Shown one piece after another: positions 47,609 to 59,600 of a stretch of 64,000 bases of DNA (the stretch's first letter is position 1; every line of letters starts with the position of its first letter). This stretch comes from Physcomitrium patens. Lineage: Eukaryota > Streptophyta > Bryopsida > Funariales > Funariaceae. A model generated the notes under the pieces. That model searched no databases and was not told where the DNA came from. It saw nothing but the letters and a program-made list of their open reading frames with translations. The position numbers and the translations under genes were made by a program. The stretch is taken from contig NC_037269.1 in NCBI RefSeq assembly GCF_000002425.4, positions 1,234,560 to 1,298,559 on the forward strand. The letters are read 5' to 3'.

Positions 47609-48970
47609 AATTAAGTTTCTTTTATAGCAAAGATCTATTATCCTTCATCTTGATTTTGATAGATATTATTGATGAAAAGCTTTGACTTTCTCTGCTACAT
47701 TTGTAAGATTTTTTGTTGGCTGTGATGTACATTTGCTAATATTATATTTGCACCAATTAACAAAATATTCTAACCTAAGTTGGCACCATCTTGAGTGTAA
47801 GACTTCTTCTACTTCAAATTCTTAATTATTATCTATTTTTATAAGGGGTAGTTGTATTTATCTTTTTTTGGAATATTTAATATTTTATATGGCTCTAAAA
47901 GAGACATATAAAATATGGAATGGATTTTTATAGACTCCAGTGGATATAATAGATAAGTAACTAAATTAACTTATTCATAAATAGAAAATGGTCTAAGTCT
48001 ACAATAATTCAACTTGTTATAAGAGAAAATAGTTTTAATATTATAACAAAGTAACCATATCTTATCATTAATGTAAAAATGAGGTTCTTCCTTTTGATAG
48101 GCATCTGAGTTACTCTTTTGTTGTTCTTAAGCTTCTTTTAGTTGAGCCTTCATTGTTGTATGTAGCTTAGATAAATGATTTTTTAAATCTTTTGTTGCAA
48201 GTTTATTAATTTTTAAAAAGTCAAAAGCATCAAGTTATGGATGACAATCACAATTAGCAAAAAAAAATTATCATACAAAAGAATATATTATATTATTATC
48301 AGTAAACTCTGCCAACAGGAAAAACAATTATCCAATCATCTTGTTTATTGTTGATGGTAATCCTCAAATATTGGTCAAAAACTTAATTTATATGCTTTGT
48401 TTATCAATCAAATTAAGGATGAAAAGCCAAAGATAGTTTTATGTCCACCTTTAAAATCTTAAAAATCATTTTTCAAAATCTTCATACAAATTGAGTTTTC
48501 TTATCTAATATAATATGCTTATCTAATCCATGATAGTAATAAATTTTATTAAGGAAAATCTTCGATGTTTCTTCATCTATAATAAATTTTGTACATAGTA
48601 AAAAATGAGCCATCCTGGTGAAACAATCTACTATCATGAATATAGAGTTATAAAAATCTGAGATTGAAAGATCTATGATAAAATCTATAGAAATAGAAGA
48701 CAATGGTTGTTTTGGAATAGATAATGGTTAAAAAAGTTTGTAAAGTTGATGACGAGGAATTTTTGATCTTAAGCAAATATCACAAGATTATACAAAATTC
48801 TTGACCGCCTTCTACATTTGAGACTACTAAAAATCTTTACATATTTGTTTCAAAGTCTTATTGTATTCAAAATATCTCACTATTAAAAAGCCGTGATAAG
48901 CTTAAAAAACACGTAATCGAGCTTTATCTTTTGAAACATATAAGCACCCTTCAAAATATAATAGATTGTT
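47609..48970 (-). mobile_element. LTR-C chromovirus integrase and chromodomain fossil
   Basis: Read leftwards: zinc region near 48,750-48,900 (CDICLRSKIPRHQLYKLF), then integrase core at 48,482-48,703 (SIDFIIDLSISDFYNSIFMI; HGLDKHIILD). The C-terminal domain follows, and a well-preserved chromodomain at about 47,660-47,835 (FEVEEVLHSRW; RLEYFVNWCKYNISKCTSQP; KVKAFH). The element is 5'-truncated: RT is not found to the right. Broken, though the chromodomain stretch reads openly. Confidence 0.82.
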
Positions 48971-49682
48971 CTTGAATTTAAACTTAGAAGTATCATATTT
49001 TTAATAGCTCCATTAATTAAGATCTATTAATAAACTTGTAATACTTAAAAAAAACTAGTTTCTTTATAATTTAAGAATAAATTAAATATCAATAATTTTA
49101 ATATAAATTTATTAAAAACTTTGATATAAAATATGCCAATTTCTATAATCTTGTACATATCATATTTTTAAATTAATATGATTCTATTGTAATATCAATT
49201 AAAAATATAAAATTATTTTTTAAATATGTATAATATAAAAATTTTAAATCAAAGATCTTTAAACTCTTAAATCTATTACATCTAATGGTTAAAATAAAGA
49301 AATATTTTACCATCATATTTTAACTAAAAATAAAAATTTATTTATATAACTATTTTTAAAATTTTTAAAATTAAAAATTTATTACATTGAATCTTTTATT
49401 ATAAATAAAGCTCTTGATCTAGGATATATTTTTTATTGTGCCATTACTTAATTACTTATTTTTAATGCATATTAATCCAAATTATAAAGTCTTATATTAT
49501 TTTCTATCTTATTAAATAAGAGTGAAAAAATGATCTCATTTAATTCAATTTTATTTTATCTATACAATAAAATATTGATCAAATGTTTAGATGATAGATG
49601 CAAAAAATTCAATACCAATAAAAGTATTTCTTTAACATCAATAATTTTAAATCTTATAGCATCTTTTTATACATTTAAGTGA

Positions 49683-49732
<50 letters not shown>

Positions 49733-49834
49733 GTACAATTGACATATTAACTTTTTTATGTATAAACTTTTCATTTTCTTTTGTAACATTAATGTTGAAT
49801 TTTCATTCATATCATTACACAATATATCTCTTAA

Positions 49835-49891
<57 letters not shown>

Positions 49892-51776
49892 TTATTTAAA
49901 AGAATGTCTTCTCACTTCATGTTTGTCTTTTCTATAAGTTTTATTTTTTATTTTTTTATTTTTTTATTTTTTTCTAATTTCGTTTTTGCAATGCTTGTTG
50001 CACAAGCATATTTTTTTGTCCAATTACGAAAATCCAAAAAAAAATAATTTATTTCTTCTACTTCAAATTATATCTTTGAGATCTTTTTCACTATTGTGTT
50101 GCTTCAATAACACTAATACTGATTTTTTGGTGATCACACACAAAACCAAATACATTTAAAGAATTGTAAATAATAGAATTTTTTACCAAAATTTGATCAA
50201 GCACATAAATGTGGTTTTATTATGCAAAGCATTGGAGCCACTAGACCTCATAATAAATTTTGTAATGTCCTCTAATTTCTTATTAAATAAAACATAATCC
50301 GTACTACAAGGATATTATTTTAACTTTTGTTATTATTATATCCAAATATGCATATATAAAAGAAGAATAAGCTTACCATATTCCATTTATAATAAGTAAA
50401 AATCAATTCAAGATATATATATAAGTTTAAAAATTCTAAATTCTAAAAATATTACATATTTATGTTAGATTTCCAAAAAATCTAAAAATTATTTTTAAGA
50501 ATAATCTTAGTTCTTTTTTTAAAAGAAATAGAGACTTAAAATAGATTAAATTATTTAATAAGATAAGATTTGATTTTAAAAAATACCATTTTTAAAATAA
50601 AATAATTTAATAATACATCTATACTATATGTTTTTTTTCTTTGTCAACAAATTTATCAAGGTAACTCTAATTTCTTATCTTTTAATGGTTCTTCTATTTT
50701 TCTTTGTTATGTACAATATAGTTTTTTAATATATATATATATATAGAACTAAAGTATCTATTAAAAATTACTTATAGTATAAATATTATAAAAATCTAAA
50801 AAATCTAAATAAATAGAAGTAAATAGTAATGTATCAAGTAAATAATATCTTATTCTATAAGTAATAAATGTTTTTTAGATGCATGTTGAATCTATAAATG
50901 CACTTTGTAGTTATAATAACTTTTCTAAGTATATTCTTAGATCTTAAAACTATTAACAAAATATCTTACAAGATAGATATTTATTCTTTTAAGTTTTATT
51001 ATACTTAAAATAATTTTACATAGATTTTTAGCTAATTAATACATATAGAAGAAAAGATACCTTTAATCTTTTTAACTTTATTATTATATTTTTATTTTAT
51101 TTTATTTTATTTTAAAATATAAAATTTATTATTATTTTATTTTATAAAGATGCTTCTTATTAGTCTTCTTTCTTCTTTCTTACTTATACATGAATATATT
51201 TTCCTTTCACAAAATTATTAAATTTTATTATTTTTCAAATTAAAAAGGTTTACAATTGCAAAATCAAACTTTGATATATTTTTAATAAAAAATAAAATAC
51301 ATTTTTTTTCTTAAATTCATCAAAATTATTCATAAATTCTACATTTCTTTAATTTCTTCTACTTTTATTTGTATATTCTTAAAAATTAAAACTATTGATA
51401 TAATTTTATTAAAATAATGAGATATGATCATATAATTTTGTGAATAAAAAAAAGAGAGCTAACTATCATATTTTATAACAAATTTAATTTCTTGGTTTAT
51501 TATTTGTAAATTTTAAAGAAATTTGATCTTTATACAAATCAAAAATTGAATTATTTTTAATATTTCTTATTTATATAAGAAAGTTGTGGAAAAAAAATTG
51601 TCTCTTGTATCTTAAAAAATCTAACTTCTAACAAAAGTATAGAGCAAGGACACTAATTGGAATAATAAAAAATAAAAAATTGATGGTTTAAAAAAAATAC
51701 TTAGAAAGTAATTTACATTGGACAAGCAATAACAAATTATTGTAGATTAGACAACTTCTAGATTTATATAAAATTT

Positions 51777-51819
<43 letters not shown>

Positions 51820-52282
51820 TTTACTTATATAATATATTTTATCTTATCTAAATTTTGTGATTTGATTTTATAGATATTTTGTGATTTGATTTATAGTATT
51901 ATCAATAGATTTTATATTATGTATAATAATACTATAAATAGATTTAAATAATAAGCTTCATTCTAGTAATTTTGATATAAAAATAATTTTAATAATTAAA
52001 ATTAATTATGAGATCTATCATATAAAATAAAATAAAATAAACTATTACTATAGACTCATTTAAAACATAATATTCTTATCTAAAAGGTGCTTTTAGTTCA
52101 ATCATAGCTTATGCTAATGAAAAGAGTGTTTTACTTTTGCATTTGTCTTGAATCATTTCTAAGTTTGTTGGAACATGTTTATGTCACAATTGATATTTAT
52201 TATTTTATATTATTCATAGGAAAAAATATGTATTGGATGCCATATTGAATAATTTTATCTTATATTAATAACACATATTGCA

Positions 52283-52330
<48 letters not shown>

Positions 52331-52560
52331 ATTAGAAACTATAAAAATTACATCTCTAAATTAAAATTATGTATATATATTTATTTATTTATTATTGATT
52401 CTTGATTTTTTGACAAATTATGTCTTAGTATGTCATAAGATTGTGTTATTTATTAAATTTTAAAATATAAAATTTCTAATAATTCTACTAAATTTAAAAT
52501 TTAAAATAATCCATTCTATTCTAAAGATATTTGAAAGATAAAATTTATTTATGTGTTCTT
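48971..52560. other. AT-rich DNA with (TA)n runs, no gene
   Basis: No coding capacity or RNA gene was recognised. Sizeable (TA)n microsatellites occur at about 49,689-49,730, 49,841-49,887, 51,780-51,813 and 52,289-52,322; the last passes into a short TG run. Homopyrimidine and (T)nA stretches occur at 49,940-49,980. Confidence 0.6.
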
Positions 52561-53760
52561 TATGCACAACAAAACTTTCTAGAAGTAAGATATTTTAGAT
52601 ACAACAAACAATCAAATCTTATTTTGAGAGACTTTTTGTAACCTTACATATAAAAAGATAGAAAATAGTTCATAAATCTTATGATATTTTGTTCTTAAAT
52701 GAGAACTATACATTGTTGACCATATTAACTTTTGAAACCATTACCTATTCTAAAACATCAATTTTTATTTATTCCAAGAAACTTTATTATAGATCTATCA
52801 ACTCCTGTTTTTTATAACTTGATTTTTGTGATAGTGGATATTTTAATCTGATTGATACATATGTTTTATGTTATATAAAAAAAAATATTAATAAAGGAGT
52901 AAATGGATTTTTTATAGTATCTATTAATATCGTAGATACCTAATTAACATTATATTTGATTGGAGACTTTAAATTATATCAAACTTTTGAAAGGTGTTTT
53001 TAAAGATATTAAAATATCTTCAATTTTTTATCTTTTAATTGATAGAGAAACTTAACTTAAAGTAAGATTAACATATTAGAGTAATATTTACAATATCTTA
53101 TCAATTATTGTTAAGACAATTAGACATTATTTTTGCCACTAGGTTTCATATAATAATGTAATATATTTTTATATTCAACAAACACCATTTTTTGCTAGTT
53201 ATGGTTATTATTAATTGTTTAATATTTATGATTTATCAAAAAAAAATCTAAAAATAAAATAGTTGTTAAATAGATTATTATAGTTTTATACAAAAATAAA
53301 TACATGGCTAAAATAAACTCATGAATAACAAAGAGCTAATGCAAGTAGCTATAAAATATATATATATATATGTTATAATTTGGTACTAAAATACAAATTC
53401 TTCATTATAAGCTTAAGACCAATTAATCTCCTAACAAGTTGGATAATCAAATATTTTGACCATTTATTATTTAATTTAAAGATACATTAATTTAGTTGCA
53501 TGTTGATTGCAATTGCCCTTAAAGATTTATTTTGATTATTATGTTTATTTCATTTAATCTTATAAAATAGTTAATATGTGAATAAATAAATAAATAAATA
53601 AAATGCTACTACTTCTTGTTGAAAATAGATAATAATCAAAACTTTAGGCTAGAAGAAGTCTTAGATTTGAGACAAATAAAAAAGGACTATAAATATCTTA
53701 TAAATTAGCAAATTATGATATTAAAAGAATAAATGGAAGCAAATTGACAATCTTACAAAT
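52560..53760 (+). mobile_element. Chromovirus integrase and chromodomain remnant (LTR-C type)
   Basis: Integrase core text near 52,780-52,860 (FYNLIFVIVD) and late integrase text near 53,160-53,215 (QQTPFFASYGYY) are followed by a very decayed chromodomain-like segment at 53,610-53,750. That segment aligns at DNA level with 39,530-39,690 (GATAATAATCAAAA(A/C)TT...AGAAGAAGTCTTAGATT). Heavily broken; neither LTR was found. Confidence 0.7.
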
Positions 53761-53899
53761 ACTGATTTTCATGACTTATTTTCTACAAAAACTTAAAATA
53801 TATATATATGCATGCAAATTAATTGTTTGATATTTTACTCACGTAAACAGTCAAATGGAGTGTGAACATTTCTAACCATTTAAATTACAATAATTTGTG

Positions 53900-54200
53900 A
53901 CAATTTCAAACTCAAATTGTCCACAAAACCTATATTCCAAAAACACTTACAAATAATCACATCAACTCTCACCAACATTGACCCAATCAATGCTGACATG
54001 AGAGGTATATCCCAACAAATTTTCCCACATCACCAATCCTACAAAAGACGCTCACATGCAAACTGGTTCACACGTTACCATGAAACGGTTTCCACCACCT
54101 TGAGGCGAATTAGCCAATCGGAAGAAGAAAAAAAGTTTGCTTTAAAGTGCAGAAATTTAGGGGGTGTGTAAAATTACTTTTTGCATGAAAGGTGGTGGAA
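53900..54200 (+). promoter_or_regulatory. ZRF1 upstream region, left edge of the GC-normal island
   Basis: Base composition rises abruptly here from roughly one quarter GC to about one half. The stretch holds no retroelement sequence and an NF-Y-like CCAAT box (54,113-54,120). It most likely is the core promoter of the gene downstream. No clear TATA box is seen, which is common for constitutively expressed plant genes. Confidence 0.5.
54113..54120 (+). promoter_or_regulatory. CCAAT box (NF-Y type)
   Basis: GCCAATCG within TTAGCCAATCGG fits the NF-Y preference for CCAAT flanked by G or C on the 3' side. It lies at the expected place near the start of the GC-normal island. Confidence 0.4.
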
Positions 54201-54259
54201 AAGGCAAAGCTACCGACTGGGGGTTAGTTGTGTGCCAGGTGAAGAAGCGAGGACGGCGA

Positions 54260-54268
54260 TTAGGGTTT
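54260..54268 (-). promoter_or_regulatory. Telo-box in the ZRF1 5' region
   Basis: TTAGGGTTT here is an exact reverse telo-box (AAACCCTAA). A second exact copy is at 55,120-55,128 and a partial one at 55,149-55,156. Telo-boxes near transcription starts are common in plant genes for ribosomal proteins and other translation factors, which suits a ribosome-associated J protein. Confidence 0.5.
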
Positions 54269-54962
54269 GGAGTCTGCGTCTGCTCCGTTGCTCCCCCCGC
54301 CCCCTCGCGCAGTCCCTGCAGCTCTGCGCCCATCGTTATGTAGACCTTGCCCGATACTGCCCTAGAATTTTGTACTCCTGGGCGGAGAAACATTCTCATT
54401 TGCTTTTGCTGTATCAACACAAAACAAAAAGCGAAGTTGTGTGGAGCCTCGGAGGTCTGTCGTTGCCCGGTACTGCTCACTACTCATTTTGGTGTGCTGA
54501 TGATTCTCGCTATGTGTGCTTATTAGTCGCCTTTCAATCAACAAATTGATGAAGTGTGCGTGAAGGTTTTGGGCCAGATTGAACCATATCACCGCGTTGA
54601 ATTGCAATTGCTTGACTACACTGCTTAGTCGTCTGCACTGGGTTTTGTCCACCTCGCTTCTGTAGCTCTTTCGTTTCTGACCCCTGGCATTTTGACTCAT
54701 TGTGAGATGAAGCCGAGTGTGGCTTGTGAAGGTTAACTTTTTTCTAATTAAGAGAATTTGATTTGGCCATGTCGTTTCTGGTGTGATGAGCATGCTTTGG
54801 TCTGTGCTAACACTCGCCTTAGGAACGACGCCCAAGATGAATTTCTCACGTAATCTTCGAGGATGAGTTGGTTCCCCTTGTATCGTTTTTGTCTGCTTTA
54901 CACTCTCCCGTTTGTTAGCATGCGCCTGCTAGTCGGATACGAGGCCCTGAGGTTGAAGTCTG

Positions 54963-56100
54963 GTAAGTGGCAGTGGTTCTTACGTTGATAATAAATGGTG
55001 TTTTAGACGAGAATGCGACTGCTGTGTCAGCATGCTTGCTTCGTGTCGCTGCGTTCGGAGAGCTGGGTGTTGGGAATCGGTTGCGCGTTATCGCGTCAGG
55101 TTTTGTGGTTTTTGTTGGGTTAGGGTTTGCGTTAGTCTGAGGGCATGGTAGGGTTTCAGGAGATTGTTTTTTACATTGCATAAATTCGAGAGCCTTGATA
55201 CTTAAACTGATGGTAGAACTATCGAAATTATCCCACTTCACATTTCAGTCTGCAGCATGAGATGGGTTGAAGTCTTGTTTGAACTCTCAGTGATGTGAAT
55301 TGGTGTTTGCGCAAGATTTTTCCTTGGGTGACAGTGTGAAGCTGCTGTGAGTTTAAAGCAGGATGGGTGTGTGGAAGAAGGTTGTAAGATCAATGTGACC
55401 GATTTGTTTCTTGTGATGGAAATAGCGCAGTCTGAAGTAAGCGTGGGAGCTCCAGGACTTTCTCTGGACTACTTGGGAAGTTTGAATTGCATATATGTTC
55501 ACGTTTCGTCAAAGTTTGGTTCATTAGTACTGGAGAAGCAGCGACGCTCGAGGCAGTTTGAGTTGTACGTCAACACCCTGAACTATAATGTAGAATATGT
55601 TCGGGAGGCGTCAATTTATTGTCCATGCCGTACTTGTTGATCGTTGCACTGAAGATTTGGTGCACCCCTGGGTGTGTTTTTGAGGACAGCGATATAGGGT
55701 GATTGCGACGTCCTTGTTTTTAGAATCTGGTTTATTTCTGGTGGCGTCCCTGATGTTGGTGTTGCCGTGACACGGTCGCTTTTTTTCAGAACAGTGAAAT
55801 AAGGAACCTATGTCCAGGCTTGAGGTAGTGGATGTGCAGGTTGAACAGATATGTTTGTTGAGTACGCATGCACTCGTTTCAGGCTTAATTTTTCTCAACA
55901 GGATGCTAGTTGAGGGGTTCGGTTGGCATACTTCCTGCGACTTGTTAGTGTGGTATTGAGTGTATACGCTAGTTGAGGCATGTTAACATTTTGTTGTTAA
56001 TCACGGGTGTATCATGGTGGCTGCTGTGGAATGTTTTTGAACTCCGTACCAGTGCTTTTCGCTGAGGTGAAAGTGTGATGTCGTTGGGTTGAATGTGCAG
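54963..56100 (+). other. Probable 5'-UTR intron of the ZRF1 gene
   Basis: A strong donor (CTG|GTAAGT) begins at 54,963. An acceptor (GAATGTGCAG) ends at 56,100, 90 bases before the start codon. Open stretches inside this interval lack recognisable domains and differ in style from the coding region, so the interval is better read as a ~1.14-kb intron in the leader. The pyrimidine tract is weak, so other acceptors are possible. Two telo-box motifs lie in its first 200 bases, as seen in leader introns of translation genes. Confidence 0.5.
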
Positions 56101-56190
56101 CGACTGCAGCAATCTTTATCGGTCTAGTCAGCGACGATTGACATAACCAAGGTGAAGCGCATCCTCAAAGAGGGGGTACAACCTGTTAAG

Positions 56191-58224
56191 ATGCCGGGCA
56201 GAGAGGACCGGCTGTCCATCACTTATTTTGCAGCTGATATTCCAGAGGTGCTGCCAGAGTATGTGGCTTCGAACAACAAATGCTATCCCCGGGTTGGTCT
56301 GGAACCTGCAGGTATGTGCTTCCACGAAGCGGCGAAACGCACTGTAGGTGTGAATACGAAACCTGCGGAAGAGGAGGAGGAGGTGGTGCCTGATACGAAG
56401 GATAAAGAGAGCGACTCTCCCTCGGCAGATTCTTACGGATTCAAAGGAAAAAAATCGGGTGACGGCGCTGAAAATCAGGACCATTATGCCCTACTTGGTC
56501 TGAGCCATCTAAGGTTTCTAGCTACCGAAGATCAGATTAGGAAGAGTTATAGAGAGGCCGCGTTGAAACATCATCCTGACAAGCATGCCGCTCTGCTTCT
56601 GACTGAAGAGACTGAGGAGAAGAAGGAAATCAAGAAGGATGAGATCGACCAACACTTCAAAGCGATTCAATTGGCATACGAGGTTCTAATTGATCCCGTG
56701 AAGCGACGAGCTTATGATTCGACTGACGAGTTCGATGACGAGGTTCCCAGCGATTGTGCCCCTGGGGATTTTTTCAAGGTATTCGGGTCTGTCTTTGCTC
56801 GGAATGCTCGGTGGTCTACGATTCAGCCGGTTCCCTTCCTCGGCGACAATGACACCGACATGGCTAGCGTGGATAGTTTCTACGATTTTTGGTGGAGCTT
56901 CAAAAGTTGGAGGGAGTTCCCCCACGCTGACGACTTCGATCTGGAGGAGGCCGAGAGTCGTGAGCACAAGCGGTGGATGGAGAGGCAGAATGCAAAGCTC
57001 CGAGAGAAAGCAAGGAAGGAAGAGAATGCTCGTATCAGGCTGTTGACAGATAACGCGTATAAGAAGGACCCCAGGATCATAGCCAGGAAAGAGATGGAGA
57101 AAGCTGAGAAGCTGCGGAAGAAGCAAGCGAAATCTCAGGCGAGACGCGAGAAAGAAGAGGAGGCGGCACGGGCGCTGGAGGAAGAGAGATTACGGAAAGA
57201 GGAGGAAGACAGGAAAGCCGCGGAGGAGGCTTCTGCCCTAAAGAAGCTTAAGGAGAAGGAGAAGAAGTTGTTGAGAAGGGAGAAGGCTAGGTTACGGGGC
57301 TTGACAGCAAGCGCGGTGGCGAAGGGATGCGGGATTTCCGATTCTGATGTGGATATGTTTTGCACTTCATTGGAGATATCTCGTTTGCGAGGGCTGTGCG
57401 AGAAGCTGGAGGGAATGGGGGATGTAGAGGAACAAGTGGAGTATCTGAGAAAGGTTATAAGCGGGGAAGAGATGATTATTTCCTCGGACTCAGCTGCCAC
57501 TGGGACTCCCACTCGAGTGAATTCTAGTCCATCCATGTGCACCTTGGACGCGACCCCATCAAAGACGCATGCCAAGAAGACTTCGGAGAGAGTTGCAGAG
57601 AAGGTCAAGAGAACATCTACTCCTGTGACCGAGGAGAGGCCCTGGTCAAAGCAAGAGGTGGACCTTTTAAGGAAAGCCGTGCAGAAGTTTCCAAAAGGGA
57701 CCTCGCAGCGTTGGGAAGTGATTGCAAATTACATGCGTTCGAGTCGATCGGCCGATGAGATCGTGAAAGCCGTGAAGACTGTACTCGTGCAGAAACCGAA
57801 CTCTTCGAAAGCTTTTGACTCATCCCTGCAGAAGAACACGGGAAATGTGGTCACAGACTCTCCTCTTTTGACGAAGGAGAATGAAGGAGGCTACCCTCAA
57901 ACGTGTAATGGCACAGCGGGAGGTGAAAAGAGTCAGGAAAACGGTGCGAGCGGGAGGAGGCGCGAAAACGGGGCAGAGCTGAAGAACGTTACTCCGGGGA
58001 TTGCCCAAAGCGATGGAACGGTCCCAAACGGAGGCCCTGCGGAAGGAGAGGAGTGGTCGGAGGCACAAGAAGTGGCTTTGGTTAATGCCATCAAGGCTTT
58101 TCCAAAAGACACAGTGAACAGGTGGGACAGAATTGCAACTTCCGTTCCTGGGAAGAGCAAGGCTCAATGCCTCAAGAAGTTCGCGGGGTTGAGAGACAGT
58201 TTCAGGAGCTCGAAGAAGGTTTAA
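56191..58224 (+). CDS. ZRF1: ZRF1/DNAJC2-type J-domain and SANT-domain protein
   Basis: An intact coding region of 677 residues without introns. The start is the first ATG after an in-frame stop; an upstream GTG in frame (56,152) is unlikely. Residues 8-50 have the plant N-terminal signature (LSITY, YVASN, LEPAGMCFHEAA). A J domain spans about 96-176 with HPD at 128-130. The Zuotin homology/ubiquitin-binding region lies at about 180-290 (FYDFWWSFKSWREFP). A long charged helix rich in Lys/Glu follows (~255-370), then a helical middle region (~370-425). Two SANT/Myb domains lie at ~483-535 (RPWSKQEVDLLRKAVQKFP) and ~620-672 (EEWSEAQEVALVNAIKAFP). Family members act with Hsp70 at the ribosome as a nascent-chain chaperone. 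In plants and animals they also bind H2A-ubiquitin and relieve Polycomb silencing. Length fits plant orthologs (about 650 residues). Nuclear and cytosolic location is inferred; no signal or membrane segment is seen. Confidence 0.95.
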   Translation: MPGREDRLSITYFAADIPEVLPEYVASNNKCYPRVGLEPAGMCFHEAAKRTVGVNTKPAEEEEEVVPDTKDKESDSPSADSYGFKGKKSGDGAENQDHYALLGLSHLRFLATEDQIRKSYREAALKHHPDKHAALLLTEETEEKKEIKKDEIDQHFKAIQLAYEVLIDPVKRRAYDSTDEFDDEVPSDCAPGDFFKVFGSVFARNARWSTIQPVPFLGDNDTDMASVDSFYDFWWSFKSWREFPHADDFDLEEAESREHKRWMERQNAKLREKARKEENARIRLLTDNAYKKDPRIIARKEMEKAEKLRKKQAKSQARREKEEEAARALEEERLRKEEEDRKAAEEASALKKLKEKEKKLLRREKARLRGLTASAVAKGCGISDSDVDMFCTSLEISRLRGLCEKLEGMGDVEEQVEYLRKVISGEEMIISSDSAATGTPTRVNSSPSMCTLDATPSKTHAKKTSERVAEKVKRTSTPVTEERPWSKQEVDLLRKAVQKFPKGTSQRWEVIANYMRSSRSADEIVKAVKTVLVQKPNSSKAFDSSLQKNTGNVVTDSPLLTKENEGGYPQTCNGTAGGEKSQENGASGRRRENGAELKNVTPGIAQSDGTVPNGGPAEGEEWSEAQEVALVNAIKAFPKDTVNRWDRIATSVPGKSKAQCLKKFAGLRDSFRSSKKV

Positions 58225-58560
58225 TGATGTACGGTGGCTGCGATCTCGTGCACTTATTGAACCGCATACTCACGGGCTAGAAAAAGACTTGCAAGGATTT
58301 TTACTTCGGGTGTTTGATTGAAGTTGCAGGAGTCGCATCGACGAAGACTTAAGAGTGTGCAATTATTCTTTGTGGAGCGGATCATACAATGAAAACAGTT
58401 ACATTCATCATCTTTTAAGGACGATGATGCAGTTTCCACTCTTTGTACTTGGTGGCGAGATTACTTTTCTTACGAAGAAATGTGTAGTTTAAGAGAGCTG
58501 ATAATTTTGTTAGGTGTTAGGTTACTTTCAATTCATTAGGATGGAAGCGCTGAGAGCGTG
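58225..58560 (+). other. ZRF1 3' UTR (near part)
   Basis: Composition stays GC-normal after the stop codon with no coding frame of note. AATGAA near 58,389 is a plausible weak poly(A) element. The transcript may extend further right. Confidence 0.4.
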
Positions 58561-59600
58561 TCGAAGCAATCATCATGAGATGAACGGTGTCCTTGAAATT
58601 TGACATCAGGCGTTGATCTAGGTGGAATGGCTGCTGTCTTTGTCTTCTGGGACTTGATGCGGGACCGTCTTTTGCCTATTAGTGCATCATTACTGAGATG
58701 ATACCCGGTTCATAGGTAGAATGGAAAGGACAAGGATTTAGGATAGGGTTCCAACCCTGAGCTATTAGGAGAGTGACACTGCGGAAGAGGTTAACAAGGG
58801 ATGTTGAGATTGGAGAATAGATGTGCTTGTAATGACTAGTGGACCTGAATGAACCACTACTTGTCGGGAGTGCGCATCTTATCCCAGTTTTGATAAGAGT
58901 TGTTCATTATGTTGCGTTAACTGAATTGCTTGTGAAGCTTTTGACTTTTGGGTCATCAGTTGTCTGGGTCGCTTGTAAATGAAGCCTTCTTAGTCTTGAA
59001 TCGCAAACGTGCTCTGTGACACGTATGACCTGAGTTCATTGATGGATGGTTCATGTACATCAGGGTCATCCCTGTTTCATCGTGAATACGATAGAATTTG
59101 GGTAGGAGTCGTCTTAAATTATGGAGATTCTCTCTGCGCAACAGATCCTGCTGCAGTTCTCTTTTGCACTTGTCGCGTAGCTGTTGAGGACACGAATCAT
59201 GTGTCTAGTCTTTTACCTATTTTTCACATTTCGCTGCTGCTCCGCTTGCGGAATTGCAGGTTTTCCTTTAACATACCTTTTTGCGTTGTGGACTGTGATC
59301 GAGCTCATATGGCATCAGATTTCAATCCCATTCGTTCTTTGGAACCTATTGCAGCTCAAGTCGAGGATACCAGGTGAGCATGGTCCAACACTGTGACCTG
59401 CTCGCTATTTTTGGTTGCTCATTAAATCCTTACATCCAGAGTAATTCGCAATCTTTAAACCCGAATGTGAATCCAAATGACTAGTTTTTACCAATGCAGG
59501 ATTGTGAGAGCATTACATACAAGATTAGAGTGACCTTCTGCCTGACAGAAGTGCATAAATAATAAACTACATGGATGTTACAATCTTTTGATGACGAACT
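58561..59600. other. GC-normal flank, possible extended 3' UTR or non-coding transcript
   Basis: The composition resembles a transcribed region. An open stretch of 122 codons (59,009-59,377, plus) shows no domain. A good donor (CCAG|GTGAGC at 59,373) and acceptor (CCAATGCAG ending near 59,501) could define a small intron. An AATAATAAAC element near 59,563 could serve polyadenylation. It may be a long, spliced 3' UTR or a separate non-coding RNA; I cannot tell which. Confidence 0.35.

Noticed and set aside
54157-54835. Open frames on both strands of the ZRF1 5' region (up to 157 codons)
   Set aside because: No domain, low-complexity composition and overlap with each other. They are expected by chance where GC is normal, and the region is better explained as leader exon and intron.
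56152-56190. Upstream GTG start for ZRF1 (13 extra residues)
   Set aside because: Nuclear genes rarely start at GTG, the ATG at 56,191 is followed by the family's N-terminal signature, and the extra residues have no counterpart that I know.
56128-58167. Minus-strand and alternative-frame open stretches within the ZRF1 coding region
   Set aside because: They are shadows of the strongly supported 677-codon frame and have no domain of their own.
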